DNA from: Flavobacteriaceae bacterium
GTDB lineage: Bacteria; Bacteroidota; Bacteroidia; Flavobacteriales; Flavobacteriaceae
Length of the DNA: 64,000 nt
Assembly: GCA_014238425.1 (NCBI GenBank)
Contig: JABABD010000015.1
Coordinates: 62,001 to 126,000, forward strand
Direction of reading: 5' to 3'
The stretch's first letter is position 1; every line of letters begins with the position of its first letter. The position numbers and the translations under genes were made by a program. A model generated the notes under the pieces. It was not told where the DNA came from. It searched no databases and saw only the letters and a program-made list of their open reading frames with translations. Shown one piece after another: positions 53,966-62,588 of this stretch.

Positions 53966-55738
53966 ATGACAGAGATAACAAGATTATTCGATTTTCCATA
54001 TTATCAATTAGAAAAACACAACTTAGATGCCGCATTGGTTACTAAATATGACGGTGAGTGGAAAGCGACGTCAACAAAAGAATACTTAGACAAAGCTAAT
54101 ACGGTAAGTCGTGCACTCCTTAAACTAGGAATTAATAAGAATGATAAAATAGCTGTTATTTCAACAACTAACAGAACAGAATGGAATATTATGGATATTG
54201 GCATCCTACAGGTTGGTGCTCAAAACATACCAATATATCCAACTATCTGTGCAGAAGATTATGAATATGTCTTAAATCATAGCGAATCTATCTATTGTTT
54301 TGTATCTGATCAAGAAGTCTATGACAAGGTTAAAAAAGTACAAGCTAGCACACAGTTAAGAGAAGTGTATTCTTTTGATCATATTGAAGGTTGTAAACAT
54401 TATTCTGAATTGTTCGAACTTGGAAAGGATGAAAGCAATCAATCACAGGTAGAAGTTCGAAAAGATGCCGTTTTACCTTCAGATCTAGCAACTATTATAT
54501 ACACTTCTGGCACGACAGGAAAGCCTAAAGGCGTTATGCTCACACATCGTAATATCACAAGTAATGCATTGAATGCATCTGAGCGCCTTCCAGTAATGGG
54601 AGCAGGAACAAGAGTATTGAGTTTCTTGCCTATTTGCCATATTTTCGAACGTGTGCTTATTTATATTTACCAATATGCTGGTACAACAGTTTATTTTGCA
54701 GAAGGCATCGATAAGATCGGGGATAATGCTAGAGAAATCAAGCCCAATTTAATGAGCGTTGTTCCAAGATTACTTGAAAAAGTATTCGATAAGATCATGG
54801 CTAAAGCAGAAGAACTTTCGGGTATTAAAAAAGGGCTATTCCATTGGGCAGTGAGGCTTGGTGAAAAATGGGAACCTTACGGGCAAAATGGTACTTGGTA
54901 CGAATTCAAGCTTAAAATTGCAAATAAATTAATTTTTAGTAAATGGCGAGCAGCTCTTGGAGGTGAATTAACAACAATGGTTTCTGGAAGTGCAGCACTT
55001 CAAACGAGGCTATCAAGAGTGTTTTCTGCTGCAGGCATGAAAGTAATGCAAGGGTATGGATTGACCGAAACATCACCAGTTGTATCCGTTGAAATGTATG
55101 AAGGCTCTCTTTTTAAAATTGGAACTGTAGGCAAACCTATCAATAATGTAGAGGTGAAAATTGCAGACGATGGTGAAATCTTAATTAAAGGCCCAAATGT
55201 TATGAAAGGGTACTTTAAAGATCCTGAAAAAACGGCGAGTGTTATGTCAGGTGATTACTTTCATTCAGGTGATAAAGGTGAAATTGACGACAATGGTTTC
55301 TTGAAAATTACAGGGCGCAAAAAAGAAATGTTCAAAACTTCTGGTGGTAAATATGTTATTCCTACCCTTTTAGAAAATGAACTCAAACAGTCACGTTTTA
55401 TTGAACAAATTATGGTCGTTGGTGAAGGTGAAAAAATGCCAGCAGCCTTGATTCAACCTAACTTTGAGTTTATTCAAGATTGGATAGAACGCAAAGAAAA
55501 AAATGTTGGAAAATCTGGTGAAGAAATAGCCCATTCCGAAATTATCCAAAAACGTATCCAGCGCGAAGTGGATAAATGTAATAAAAAATTTGGCAAGTGG
55601 GAACAAATTAAACGCTTTGAAATGACTCCGGATGTATGGAGCATTGATGGTGGACATCTCACGCCTACCATGAAGATGAAGCGTTCTGTCATTAAAGATA
55701 TCTATATAGACCTATATAATAAGATTTACGAACATTAA
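53966..55738 (+). CDS. Long-chain fatty acid-CoA ligase
   Basis: 590 residues of the AMP-forming acyl-CoA synthetase family. P-loop YTSGTTGKPKGVMLTH, the GYGLTETSPVVS motif, and DYFHSGDKGEIDDNGFLKITGRKKEMFKTSGGKYV with the hinge and catalytic region all intact. The FPICHIFER-like segment is typical of long-chain (FAA/AAE15-like) members. It activates fatty acids for beta-oxidation. It precedes the MarR-led fad operon by ~110 bases on the same strand, so it may share its regulation. Confidence 0.9.
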   Translation: MTEITRLFDFPYYQLEKHNLDAALVTKYDGEWKATSTKEYLDKANTVSRALLKLGINKNDKIAVISTTNRTEWNIMDIGILQVGAQNIPIYPTICAEDYEYVLNHSESIYCFVSDQEVYDKVKKVQASTQLREVYSFDHIEGCKHYSELFELGKDESNQSQVEVRKDAVLPSDLATIIYTSGTTGKPKGVMLTHRNITSNALNASERLPVMGAGTRVLSFLPICHIFERVLIYIYQYAGTTVYFAEGIDKIGDNAREIKPNLMSVVPRLLEKVFDKIMAKAEELSGIKKGLFHWAVRLGEKWEPYGQNGTWYEFKLKIANKLIFSKWRAALGGELTTMVSGSAALQTRLSRVFSAAGMKVMQGYGLTETSPVVSVEMYEGSLFKIGTVGKPINNVEVKIADDGEILIKGPNVMKGYFKDPEKTASVMSGDYFHSGDKGEIDDNGFLKITGRKKEMFKTSGGKYVIPTLLENELKQSRFIEQIMVVGEGEKMPAALIQPNFEFIQDWIERKEKNVGKSGEEIAHSEIIQKRIQREVDKCNKKFGKWEQIKRFEMTPDVWSIDGGHLTPTMKMKRSVIKDIYIDLYNKIYEH

Positions 55739-55797
55739 TAGAGTATATTCAGAATAGCTGCTGATTTATAGGCCACTCATCATAATAATTAATTATT

Positions 55798-55815
55798 TAC
55801 TATGCGTGCATAGTA
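55798..55815. promoter_or_regulatory. Palindromic operator, probably for the MarR regulator
   Basis: TACTATGC-GT-GCATAGTA, 8-bp perfect half-sites with a 2-base centre. It covers the place where the -33 element of the promoter at 55824 should be, about 35 bases upstream of the marR-type start. Size and symmetry fit a MarR dimer site; autoregulation is inferred. Confidence 0.6.
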
Positions 55816-55823
55816 TTTTTTAG

Positions 55824-55831
55824 TATATTTG
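55824..55831 (+). promoter_or_regulatory. -7 box of the fad operon
   Basis: TATATTTG fits TAnnTTTG, 17 bases before the MarR start. The usual TTG is replaced by the right half of the palindromic site, so repressor and polymerase would compete. Confidence 0.55.
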
Positions 55832-55848
55832 GACTTCAATTTTTTCTT

Positions 55849-56304
55849 ATGAAGGACAAAACCATCGATTACGTTTTAAGAACCACTTGGTTAGCTGTAA
55901 ACAAAATGTACAATGAGGAAGCTGCACAGTTTGACACGACCATGGCTACAGGATTTGCATTATTAAGCATAGACCCTGAAAAAGGCACACCATCAACAGC
56001 ACTTGGCCCAAAAATGGGTATGGAAGCCACTAGCCTATCCCGTACACTTAAAACAATGGAAGAAAAAGGATTAATCATTCGCAAGCCAAACCCAGAAGAT
56101 GGACGAGGAGTTCTTATACACCTAACAGAATTTGGGCAGGAAAAAAGAGACTATTCAAGAGAAAAAGTCCTCACCTTCAACAACGCCATAAGGGCACATC
56201 TATCTGAAGAAAAGCTCAATCATTTTTATGAAGTTACAGAACTTATAAATGAAATGATTGCCAACAAAAAAATATATAATCAAAAACAACCTGTTTTAAA
56301 ATAA
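55849..56304 (+). CDS. MarR family transcriptional regulator of the fad operon
   Basis: 151 residues with the MarR winged helix: LGPKMGMEATSLSRTLKTMEEKGLIIR (recognition helix) and the wing NPEDGRGVLIHLTEFG. N- and C-terminal helices form the dimer. It starts the operon; the fadN gene begins one base after the stop. By analogy with fatty-acid-responsive MarR/FadR-type repressors it probably senses acyl-CoA or fatty acid, which is inference. The palindrome at 55798-55815 is its likely site. Confidence 0.88.
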   Translation: MKDKTIDYVLRTTWLAVNKMYNEEAAQFDTTMATGFALLSIDPEKGTPSTALGPKMGMEATSLSRTLKTMEEKGLIIRKPNPEDGRGVLIHLTEFGQEKRDYSREKVLTFNNAIRAHLSEEKLNHFYEVTELINEMIANKKIYNQKQPVLK

Positions 56305-56305
56305 T

Positions 56306-58714
56306 ATGAGCACACGTAGAATTAAAAAAATAGCGATTATTGGCTCCGGAATTATGGGAAGTGGTATCGCTTGCCATTTTGCTAATATTGGGGTCGATGT
56401 ACTATTATTAGATATTGTTCCGAGAGAACTTAATGATAAGGAAAAAGCGAAAGGTCTTACCTTAGAAGATAAGGTCGTAAGAAATCGTTTAGTCAATGAT
56501 GCACTTACGGCCTCGCTGAAGTCTAAGCCCTCTCCTATTTATCACCAATCTTTTAAAAATCGTATTACCACAGGTAATCTAGAAGATGATATCGCAAAAA
56601 TTGCCGATGCAGATTGGATTATGGAAGTTGTTGTTGAAAGATTGGACATTAAACAACAAGTTTTTGAGAAACTTGAAAAATACAGGACACCAGGTACTCT
56701 TATTACATCAAATACGTCTGGTATTCCTATTAAGTTTATGAGTGAAGGTCGTAGCGAAGATTTTCAAAAGCATTTTTGTGGTACACATTTTTTCAATCCA
56801 GCACGCTACCTAAAATTATTCGAAATAATTCCTGGACCAAAAACTAATGCTTCAGTTTTAGAATTCCTAAATACTTATGGCGAACAATTTCTTGGAAAAA
56901 CGTCTGTAATTGCTAAAGATACGCCAGCATTTATTGGAAATCGAGTTGGAATTTTCAGTATAATGAGCTTGTTCCATGCTGTGAAAGATTTGGATTTAAC
57001 GATTGAAGAAGTCGATAAATTATCCGGACCAGTAATTGGTCGTCCAAAATCGGCAACCTTCAGAACAGTAGATGTTGTTGGCTTAGATACTTTAGTTCAT
57101 GTAGCGAATGGAATTAGAGAAAATTGTCAAAATGACGAGCGTTTAGAGTTATTCAAATTACCAGAATTCATCAACACGATGATGGAAAACAAATGGCTAG
57201 GAAGCAAAACTGGACAAGGGTTTTACAAAAAAACTGTTTCTGCTGAAGGTAAAAAGGAAATTTTATCACTTGACTTAAACACTTTAGAATATCGTTCTGC
57301 TAAACGTGCAAAATTCGCCACTTTAGAATTAACTAAAACAGTTGAAAAAGTTGTAGATCGTTTTAAAATATTAGTAAAAGGAAAAGATAAAGCCGGTGAA
57401 TTCTACAGAAAGAGTTTTGCTGCATTATTTGCCTATGTGTCTAATAGAATTCCAGAAATCACGGATGACTTATATAAGATTGATGATGCTATGAAAGCCG
57501 GATTTGGTTGGGAGCACGGACCTTTTCAAATCTGGGATGCTATTGGTATAGAAAAAGGAATCGAAATGATGAAGGCTGAAGGTCTAGAACCTAATGCTTG
57601 GGTAAATGAAATGTTGACATCCGGAAGCTCATCTTTCTACACTGTTAAAGATGGCGCAACCTATGCTTATGATATTCCAAAGAAGACACAAGAAAAAATT
57701 CCTGGTCAAGATAGCTTCATCATATTAGACAACATTAGAAAGACTTCTGAAGTATTTAAAAACTCAGGTGTTGTTATTGAAGATTTAGGTGATGGAATCC
57801 TTAATGTAGAATTCCAATCTAAAATGAATACTATCGGTGGTGACGTACTTGCGGGACTAAATAAAGCTATTGATATAGCTGAAAAAGATTTCGCAGGATT
57901 AGTTGTTGGTAACCAAGCAGCAAACTTCTCTGTTGGCGCAAATATCGGAATGATTTTTATGATGGCTGCAGAACAAGAATATGACGAACTCAATATGGCC
58001 ATCAAATATTTCCAAGATAGTATGATGCGTATGCGTTATTCGTCTATCCCAACGGTTTCAGCGCCACACGGAATGACTCTTGGTGGTGGTTGCGAATTAT
58101 CAATGCACGCAGATAAAGTTGTAGCAGCCGCAGAAACTTACATCGGGTTAGTTGAGTTTGGCGTTGGTGTAATTCCTGGTGGTGGAGGCTCTAAAGAAAT
58201 GGCATTAAGAGCATCAGATACTTTCAAAAAAGGAGATGTTCAATTAAATACATTACAAGAATATTTCCTAACAATTGGCATGGCCAAGGTTGCCACTTCT
58301 GCCTATGAAGCCTACGATTTTGGCATCCTTCAAAAAGGAAAAGATATTGTCGTTGTCAATAAAGACCGTCAGATTGCAGTAGCAAAACAACACGCAAAGT
58401 TAATGGCCGATGTGGGTTATACACAACCTGTAAAAAGAACTGATGTCAAAGTTCTTGGAAAACAAGCTTTAGGTATGTTTTTAGTTGGTACTGATGCTAT
58501 GGAAGACAGCAACTATATAAGTGAGCATGACCATAAAATCGCCAACAAATTAGCTTATGTCATGGCTGGTGGAGATTTATCTGAACCAACTTTAGTAAGT
58601 GAACAATACTTATTAGACTTAGAGCGTGAAGCTTTCTTATCTCTATGTACAGAACGTAAAACTTTAGAAAGAATTCAGCACATGTTAACCAAAGGTAAAC
58701 CGCTTCGCAACTAA
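56306..58714 (+). CDS. fadN: 3-hydroxyacyl-CoA dehydrogenase / enoyl-CoA hydratase (FadN type)
   Basis: 802 residues. Dehydrogenase first: NAD motif IIGSGIMGSGIACHF, then GTHFFNPARYLKLFEIIPG and the second helical domain. The crotonase domain follows from ~510 (GLVVGNQAANFSVGANIGM, and GGGCELSMHADKV, GLVEFGVGVIPGGGG with the oxyanion and catalytic Glu positions). This order is the reverse of E. coli FadB and the same as Bacillus FadN. With fadA and fadE downstream the gene order equals the B. subtilis fadNAE operon. It catalyses hydration and oxidation in beta-oxidation. Confidence 0.93.
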   Translation: MSTRRIKKIAIIGSGIMGSGIACHFANIGVDVLLLDIVPRELNDKEKAKGLTLEDKVVRNRLVNDALTASLKSKPSPIYHQSFKNRITTGNLEDDIAKIADADWIMEVVVERLDIKQQVFEKLEKYRTPGTLITSNTSGIPIKFMSEGRSEDFQKHFCGTHFFNPARYLKLFEIIPGPKTNASVLEFLNTYGEQFLGKTSVIAKDTPAFIGNRVGIFSIMSLFHAVKDLDLTIEEVDKLSGPVIGRPKSATFRTVDVVGLDTLVHVANGIRENCQNDERLELFKLPEFINTMMENKWLGSKTGQGFYKKTVSAEGKKEILSLDLNTLEYRSAKRAKFATLELTKTVEKVVDRFKILVKGKDKAGEFYRKSFAALFAYVSNRIPEITDDLYKIDDAMKAGFGWEHGPFQIWDAIGIEKGIEMMKAEGLEPNAWVNEMLTSGSSSFYTVKDGATYAYDIPKKTQEKIPGQDSFIILDNIRKTSEVFKNSGVVIEDLGDGILNVEFQSKMNTIGGDVLAGLNKAIDIAEKDFAGLVVGNQAANFSVGANIGMIFMMAAEQEYDELNMAIKYFQDSMMRMRYSSIPTVSAPHGMTLGGGCELSMHADKVVAAAETYIGLVEFGVGVIPGGGGSKEMALRASDTFKKGDVQLNTLQEYFLTIGMAKVATSAYEAYDFGILQKGKDIVVVNKDRQIAVAKQHAKLMADVGYTQPVKRTDVKVLGKQALGMFLVGTDAMEDSNYISEHDHKIANKLAYVMAGGDLSEPTLVSEQYLLDLEREAFLSLCTERKTLERIQHMLTKGKPLRN

Positions 58715-58724
58715 TCGCTAAGTA

Positions 58725-59138
58725 GTATTGAGATATTAGTATTAAGTATTTAGGAAATAATGCACAAAGTAGAAGATTTAAAAATATGGAAAAAGTCAAT
58801 TGAATTGACTAAATCTGTATATCAGTTAGCTTCTGGATTACCATCTGATGAAAAATTTGGTTTAAAATCTCAAATAAAAAGGTGTTCAGTCTCTATTCCT
58901 TCAAATATTGCAGAAGGAGCAGGAAGAAATTCAAATAAAGAGTTTAAATATTTTCTAAGTATTGCTAATGGTTCATCATATGAACTTCAAACTCAACTTA
59001 TATTATTAACAGAATTAAATTTAATATCAAAAGAAAAAATACAACCAGTAATTGAAGTATGTATTGAAATCCAGAAAATGAACTATTCATTTCAAAAAAA
59101 ATTATAGATCTCGATACTTAAACCTCAATACTCAATAC
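58725..59138 (+). mobile_element. Putative IVS-like element carrying an S23-type ORF
   Basis: The ORF at 58760-59107 is bounded by imperfect inverted repeats. Left: GTATTGAG-N9-TTAAGTAT (58725-58749). Right, reverse complement: the same two 8-mers with the same 9-base spacing (59114-59138). A third CTCAATAC copy lies at 59124-59131. Layout is that of the 23S rRNA intervening sequences, but the site is a protein operon. Mobility is inferred, not shown. Confidence 0.45.
58760..59107 (+). CDS. Four-helix bundle protein (S23/IVS family)
   Basis: 115 residues, starting MHKVEDLKIWKKSIEL and with LPSDEKFGLKSQIKRCSVSIPSNIAEGAGR and SSYELQTQLILLTEL, which identify the four-helix bundle family first found in 23S rRNA intervening sequences. 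It is thought to bind nucleic acid through its basic face; its cell role is not known. Here it lies between fadN and fadA, where no such gene is expected, with its own flanking inverted repeats, so it is likely an insertion that left the operon open. Confidence 0.9.
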   Translation: MHKVEDLKIWKKSIELTKSVYQLASGLPSDEKFGLKSQIKRCSVSIPSNIAEGAGRNSNKEFKYFLSIANGSSYELQTQLILLTELNLISKEKIQPVIEVCIEIQKMNYSFQKKL

Positions 59139-59147
59139 AATAATTAA

Positions 59148-60338
59148 ATGAAAACAGCATATATAGTAAAAGCATATAGAACAGCAGTTGGTAAAGCACC
59201 TAAAGGCGTATTTCGTTTTAAAAGAACAGATGAATTGGCAGCAGAAACCATCAAACACATGATGAAGGAATTGCCAAATTTAGACCCAAAACGTATTGAT
59301 GATGTTATTGTTGGTAATGCTATGCCTGAAGGTTCTCAAGGATTAAATATGGCGCGTTTAATCTCTTTAATGGGATTAGATATTGTCGATGTTCCTGGAG
59401 TAACAGTAAATCGCTTCTGTTCTTCTGGAGTAGAAACTATAGGAATGGCTACTGCAAAAATTCAAGCTGGTATGGCAGATTGTATTATCGCTGGAGGAGC
59501 TGAAAGTATGAGCTCTGTACCAATGACAGGCTTTAAACCTGAGTTAAATTACGATATCGTAAATGCTGGTCATGAAGATTATTATTGGGGCATGGGAAAT
59601 ACTGCGGAAGCAGTAGCAAAACAATTCAAGGTATCTCGTGAAGATCAAGATGAGTTTGCCTACAACTCTCATATGAAAGCATTAAGAGCACAAGGTGAAA
59701 ATCGTTTTCAAGATCAAATCGTACCAATAAATGTGGAACAAACTTATATAGGTGCTAACGGAAAAAAAGCTACAAAATCTTATACAGTAATTAAAGATGA
59801 AGGTCCTCGTGCAGGAACAAATAAAGAGGCCTTAGCAAAACTAAGAGCTGTATTTGCTGCTGGCGGAAGCGTCACAGCTGGTAACTCATCACAAATGAGT
59901 GATGGTGCAGCCTTTGTTATGGTTATGAGTGAAGATATGGTTAAAGAATTAAATCTTGAACCAGTAGCAAGAATGGTAAATTATGCCGCTGCAGGTGTTG
60001 AACCTCGTATTATGGGAATTGGTCCTGTAAAGGCGATTCCAAAAGCATTAAAACAAGCAGGTTTAAAACAGGACGATCTAGAGCTCATTGAATTAAATGA
60101 AGCTTTTGCATCTCAATCGTTAGCAGTAATTAGAGAGCTCGATTTAAATCCAGACATCATCAACGTAAATGGAGGAGCTATTGCACTTGGTCATCCTTTA
60201 GGATGTACTGGCGCTAAATTATCGGTTCAGCTATTTGATGAAATGCGGAAACGCAATATGAAAGGAAAGTATGGTGCTGTGACTATGTGTGTTGGTACAG
60301 GACAAGGTGCTTGTGGAATATTCGAATTTTTAAATTAA
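59148..60338 (+). CDS. fadA: Acetyl-CoA acyltransferase (3-ketoacyl-CoA thiolase)
   Basis: 396 residues, complete thiolase. Acyl-accepting C91 in VNRFCSSGVETIGMA, the GGAESMSSVPM signature, LNEAFASQ, catalytic His in GGAIALGHPLGCTGA, and the second Cys in CVGTGQGACG. It cleaves 3-ketoacyl-CoA to acetyl-CoA and a shortened acyl-CoA. It follows fadN, separated by the four-helix-bundle insertion, and precedes the acyl-CoA dehydrogenase. Confidence 0.95.
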   Translation: MKTAYIVKAYRTAVGKAPKGVFRFKRTDELAAETIKHMMKELPNLDPKRIDDVIVGNAMPEGSQGLNMARLISLMGLDIVDVPGVTVNRFCSSGVETIGMATAKIQAGMADCIIAGGAESMSSVPMTGFKPELNYDIVNAGHEDYYWGMGNTAEAVAKQFKVSREDQDEFAYNSHMKALRAQGENRFQDQIVPINVEQTYIGANGKKATKSYTVIKDEGPRAGTNKEALAKLRAVFAAGGSVTAGNSSQMSDGAAFVMVMSEDMVKELNLEPVARMVNYAAAGVEPRIMGIGPVKAIPKALKQAGLKQDDLELIELNEAFASQSLAVIRELDLNPDIINVNGGAIALGHPLGCTGAKLSVQLFDEMRKRNMKGKYGAVTMCVGTGQGACGIFEFLN

Positions 60339-60363
60339 AAGAACTTAACAAATTATAAAGGCA

Positions 60364-62166
60364 ATGGAGACAACAGAAAAAGACATCCTACGAGGCGGTC
60401 AATTCTTAGTAAAAGAAACAAAATGCGAAGACGTATTTACACCTGAAGATTTTTCAGAAGAACAAAAAATGATGAAAGAAGCGGTAATGGAATTCAATGA
60501 CCGTGAAATCATACCACATAAATCACGTTTCGAAGCTAAAGACTTTGCATTAACCGAAGCCTGTATGGTAAAAGCTGGCGAACTTGGATTCTTAGGTGTC
60601 GCAGTTCCTGAAGCTTATGGTGGATTAGGAATGGGGTTTGTTTCTACGGTGCTAACTTGTGATTATATTTCAAGTGGCACAGGTTCCTTTAGCACAGCAT
60701 TCGGTGCTCATACCGGAATTGGCACCATGCCAATCACACTTTATGGTACAGAAGAACAAAAGCAAAAATACGTTCCCAAGTTAGCAACAGGCGAATGGTT
60801 TGGAGCTTATTGTTTGACTGAACCTGGAGCTGGATCTGATGCCAACTCAGGAAAGACAACGGCTGAACTATCTGCAGACGGAAAATCTTACAAAATTAAC
60901 GGACAAAAAATGTGGATTTCAAACGCAGGTTTTTGTAGTGTAATGATTGTTTTTGCTCGTATTGAAGACGATAAAAATATTACTGGTTTTATTGTTGAAA
61001 ATGATAAAACTAACGGAATAACTATGGGTGAAGAAGAGCATAAATTAGGTATTCGTGCATCTTCAACACGTCAGGTGTTTTTTAATGATACAATAGTTCC
61101 TGTAGAAAACATGCTATCCGAAAGAGGGAACGGATTTAAAATTGCAATGAATGCCTTGAATGTTGGTCGTATTAAATTGGCTGCAGCTTGCTTAGATTCT
61201 CAAAGACGTATCACTTCTTTAGGAATTCAATACGCAAATGAACGTAAACAATTTAAAACGCCTATTTCAGAATTTGGAGCTATAAAAGTAAAGCTCGCAG
61301 AAATGGCTACGAGTGCATACGCTGGTGAATCTGCAACCTACAGAGCTTCAAAAAATATAGAGGACAGAATTGCCTTGCGTGAAGCAGCAGGAAACACACA
61401 TCAAGAAGCTGAATTAAAAGGTGTTGAAGAATATGCAATTGAATGTTCTATTTTGAAAGTAGCCGTTTCTGAAGATGTACAAAACTGTGCAGATGAAGGT
61501 ATCCAAATTTTTGGCGGTATGGGATTCTCTGAAGAAACCCCAATGGAGGCTGCATGGAGAGATGCTCGTATTGCTCGTATTTATGAAGGCACTAACGAAA
61601 TCAACAGAATGTTATCTGTTGGAATGTTAGTAAAGAAAGCTATGAAAGGCCATGTTGATCTGCTTGGTCCCGCTCAAGCTGTTCAAGAAGAATTAATGGG
61701 TATTCCTTCTTTTGACACACCAGATTATTCTGAATTGTTTTCAGAAGAAAAGGAAATGATCAAGAAGTTGAAAAAAACATTCCTAATGGTCGCTGGAGGT
61801 GCGGTACAAAAATACGGTCCAGATCTTGAAGATCATCAACAATTATTGATTGCTGCTGCAGATATCTTAATTGAAATTTACATGGCAGAATCTGCTATCC
61901 TAAGAACTGAAAAAAATGCGAAACGTTTTGGTGAGGAATCTCAATCCGTACAAATCGCTATGGCGAAACTATACTTATATCACTCAGTAGATATCATCGA
62001 AGAGAAAGGAAAAGAGAGTATTATTTCTTTTGCCGAAGGTGATGAGCAACGTATGATGCTTATGGGTCTTAAACGATTTACTAAATATGCTAACTATCCA
62101 GATATCGTGGATTTGCGTAATGAAATTGCTGAAAAAGTAAAGACAGAAAATAAATACTGCTTCTAG
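60364..62166 (+). CDS. fadE: Acyl-CoA dehydrogenase (FadE/VLCAD type)
   Basis: 600 residues. The ~390-residue FAD-dependent core has YCLTEPGAGSDANSGK, KMWISNAGF, QIFGGMGFSEETPMEAAWRD and IYEGTNEINRM, the last carrying the glutamate position of VLCAD-type enzymes. A ~170-residue C-terminal extension (from about MKGHVDLLGPAQA) is helical, as in bacterial FadE of the Bacillus type and in mitochondrial VLCAD. It catalyses the first step of beta-oxidation. The operon ends here at a strong terminator. Confidence 0.94.
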   Translation: METTEKDILRGGQFLVKETKCEDVFTPEDFSEEQKMMKEAVMEFNDREIIPHKSRFEAKDFALTEACMVKAGELGFLGVAVPEAYGGLGMGFVSTVLTCDYISSGTGSFSTAFGAHTGIGTMPITLYGTEEQKQKYVPKLATGEWFGAYCLTEPGAGSDANSGKTTAELSADGKSYKINGQKMWISNAGFCSVMIVFARIEDDKNITGFIVENDKTNGITMGEEEHKLGIRASSTRQVFFNDTIVPVENMLSERGNGFKIAMNALNVGRIKLAAACLDSQRRITSLGIQYANERKQFKTPISEFGAIKVKLAEMATSAYAGESATYRASKNIEDRIALREAAGNTHQEAELKGVEEYAIECSILKVAVSEDVQNCADEGIQIFGGMGFSEETPMEAAWRDARIARIYEGTNEINRMLSVGMLVKKAMKGHVDLLGPAQAVQEELMGIPSFDTPDYSELFSEEKEMIKKLKKTFLMVAGGAVQKYGPDLEDHQQLLIAAADILIEIYMAESAILRTEKNAKRFGEESQSVQIAMAKLYLYHSVDIIEEKGKESIISFAEGDEQRMMLMGLKRFTKYANYPDIVDLRNEIAEKVKTENKYCF

Positions 62167-62192
62167 ATTATACCACATTAGACGCACCTTAT

Positions 62193-62227
62193 AAAAAAGT
62201 CCTGACAATTATTGTCAGGACTTTTTT
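62193..62227. terminator. Strong terminator after fadE
   Basis: Perfect 16-bp stem with arms AAAAAAGTCCTGACAA and TTGTCAGGACTTTTTT and loop TTA. With A and T runs on both sides it can work in both directions, also for the small minus-strand ORF at 62243-62457. Confidence 0.9.
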
Positions 62228-62242
62228 GATTAATAACAATAT

Positions 62243-62457
62243 TCATCTATTCACAGATGAAACGGTATTGAGTTTTTCTGTTATCAAAATTAAATTAAAT
62301 GATGTACAATCCCAACCATAAATTTGATACGTCTTGGTGCCAGCACCATCTGATTCACCAAAAGATTTCAACGTGATTCTGAAATCGGGATTCCTATTTG
62401 CCCAAATAAGCTGAATGTTAAAAAAAAACTAATAATTAAAATGTAAACTTCTCTCAT
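62243..62457 (-). pseudogene. Small secreted-protein ORF broken at a T9 tract
   Basis: On the minus strand an ATG at 62457 starts MREVYILIISFFL..., a signal-peptide-like segment. The frame soon closes at ESR-stop. A different frame then stays open to TGA at 62243 (NRNPDFRITLKSFGESDGAG, then TKTYQIYGWDC and onward). The two frames meet at a run of nine T, and one extra T would join them into ~71 residues with a plausible cleavage after IWA. It may be phase-variable, a decayed gene or a sequencing error. It resembles no family I know. Confidence 0.4.
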
Positions 62458-62588
62458 ATTGAATCAATATAAGATGGTAAATGATTTATAACTAGACTTC
62501 TAGTATGCTTACATCGAATTCAACGAAAAATGTCATCACTAAAATAACTATATAAACTTTCATATCTTTATACAAAACGATTACGACT
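62458..62588. other. Spacer before the final gene
   Basis: No supported gene. On the minus strand a short frame MKVYIVILVMTFFVEF (start 62563) resembles the start of the 62457 ORF, possibly a remnant of a paralogue. A TATCTTTA box on the plus strand (62563-62570) may drive the gene at 62589. Confidence 0.25.
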
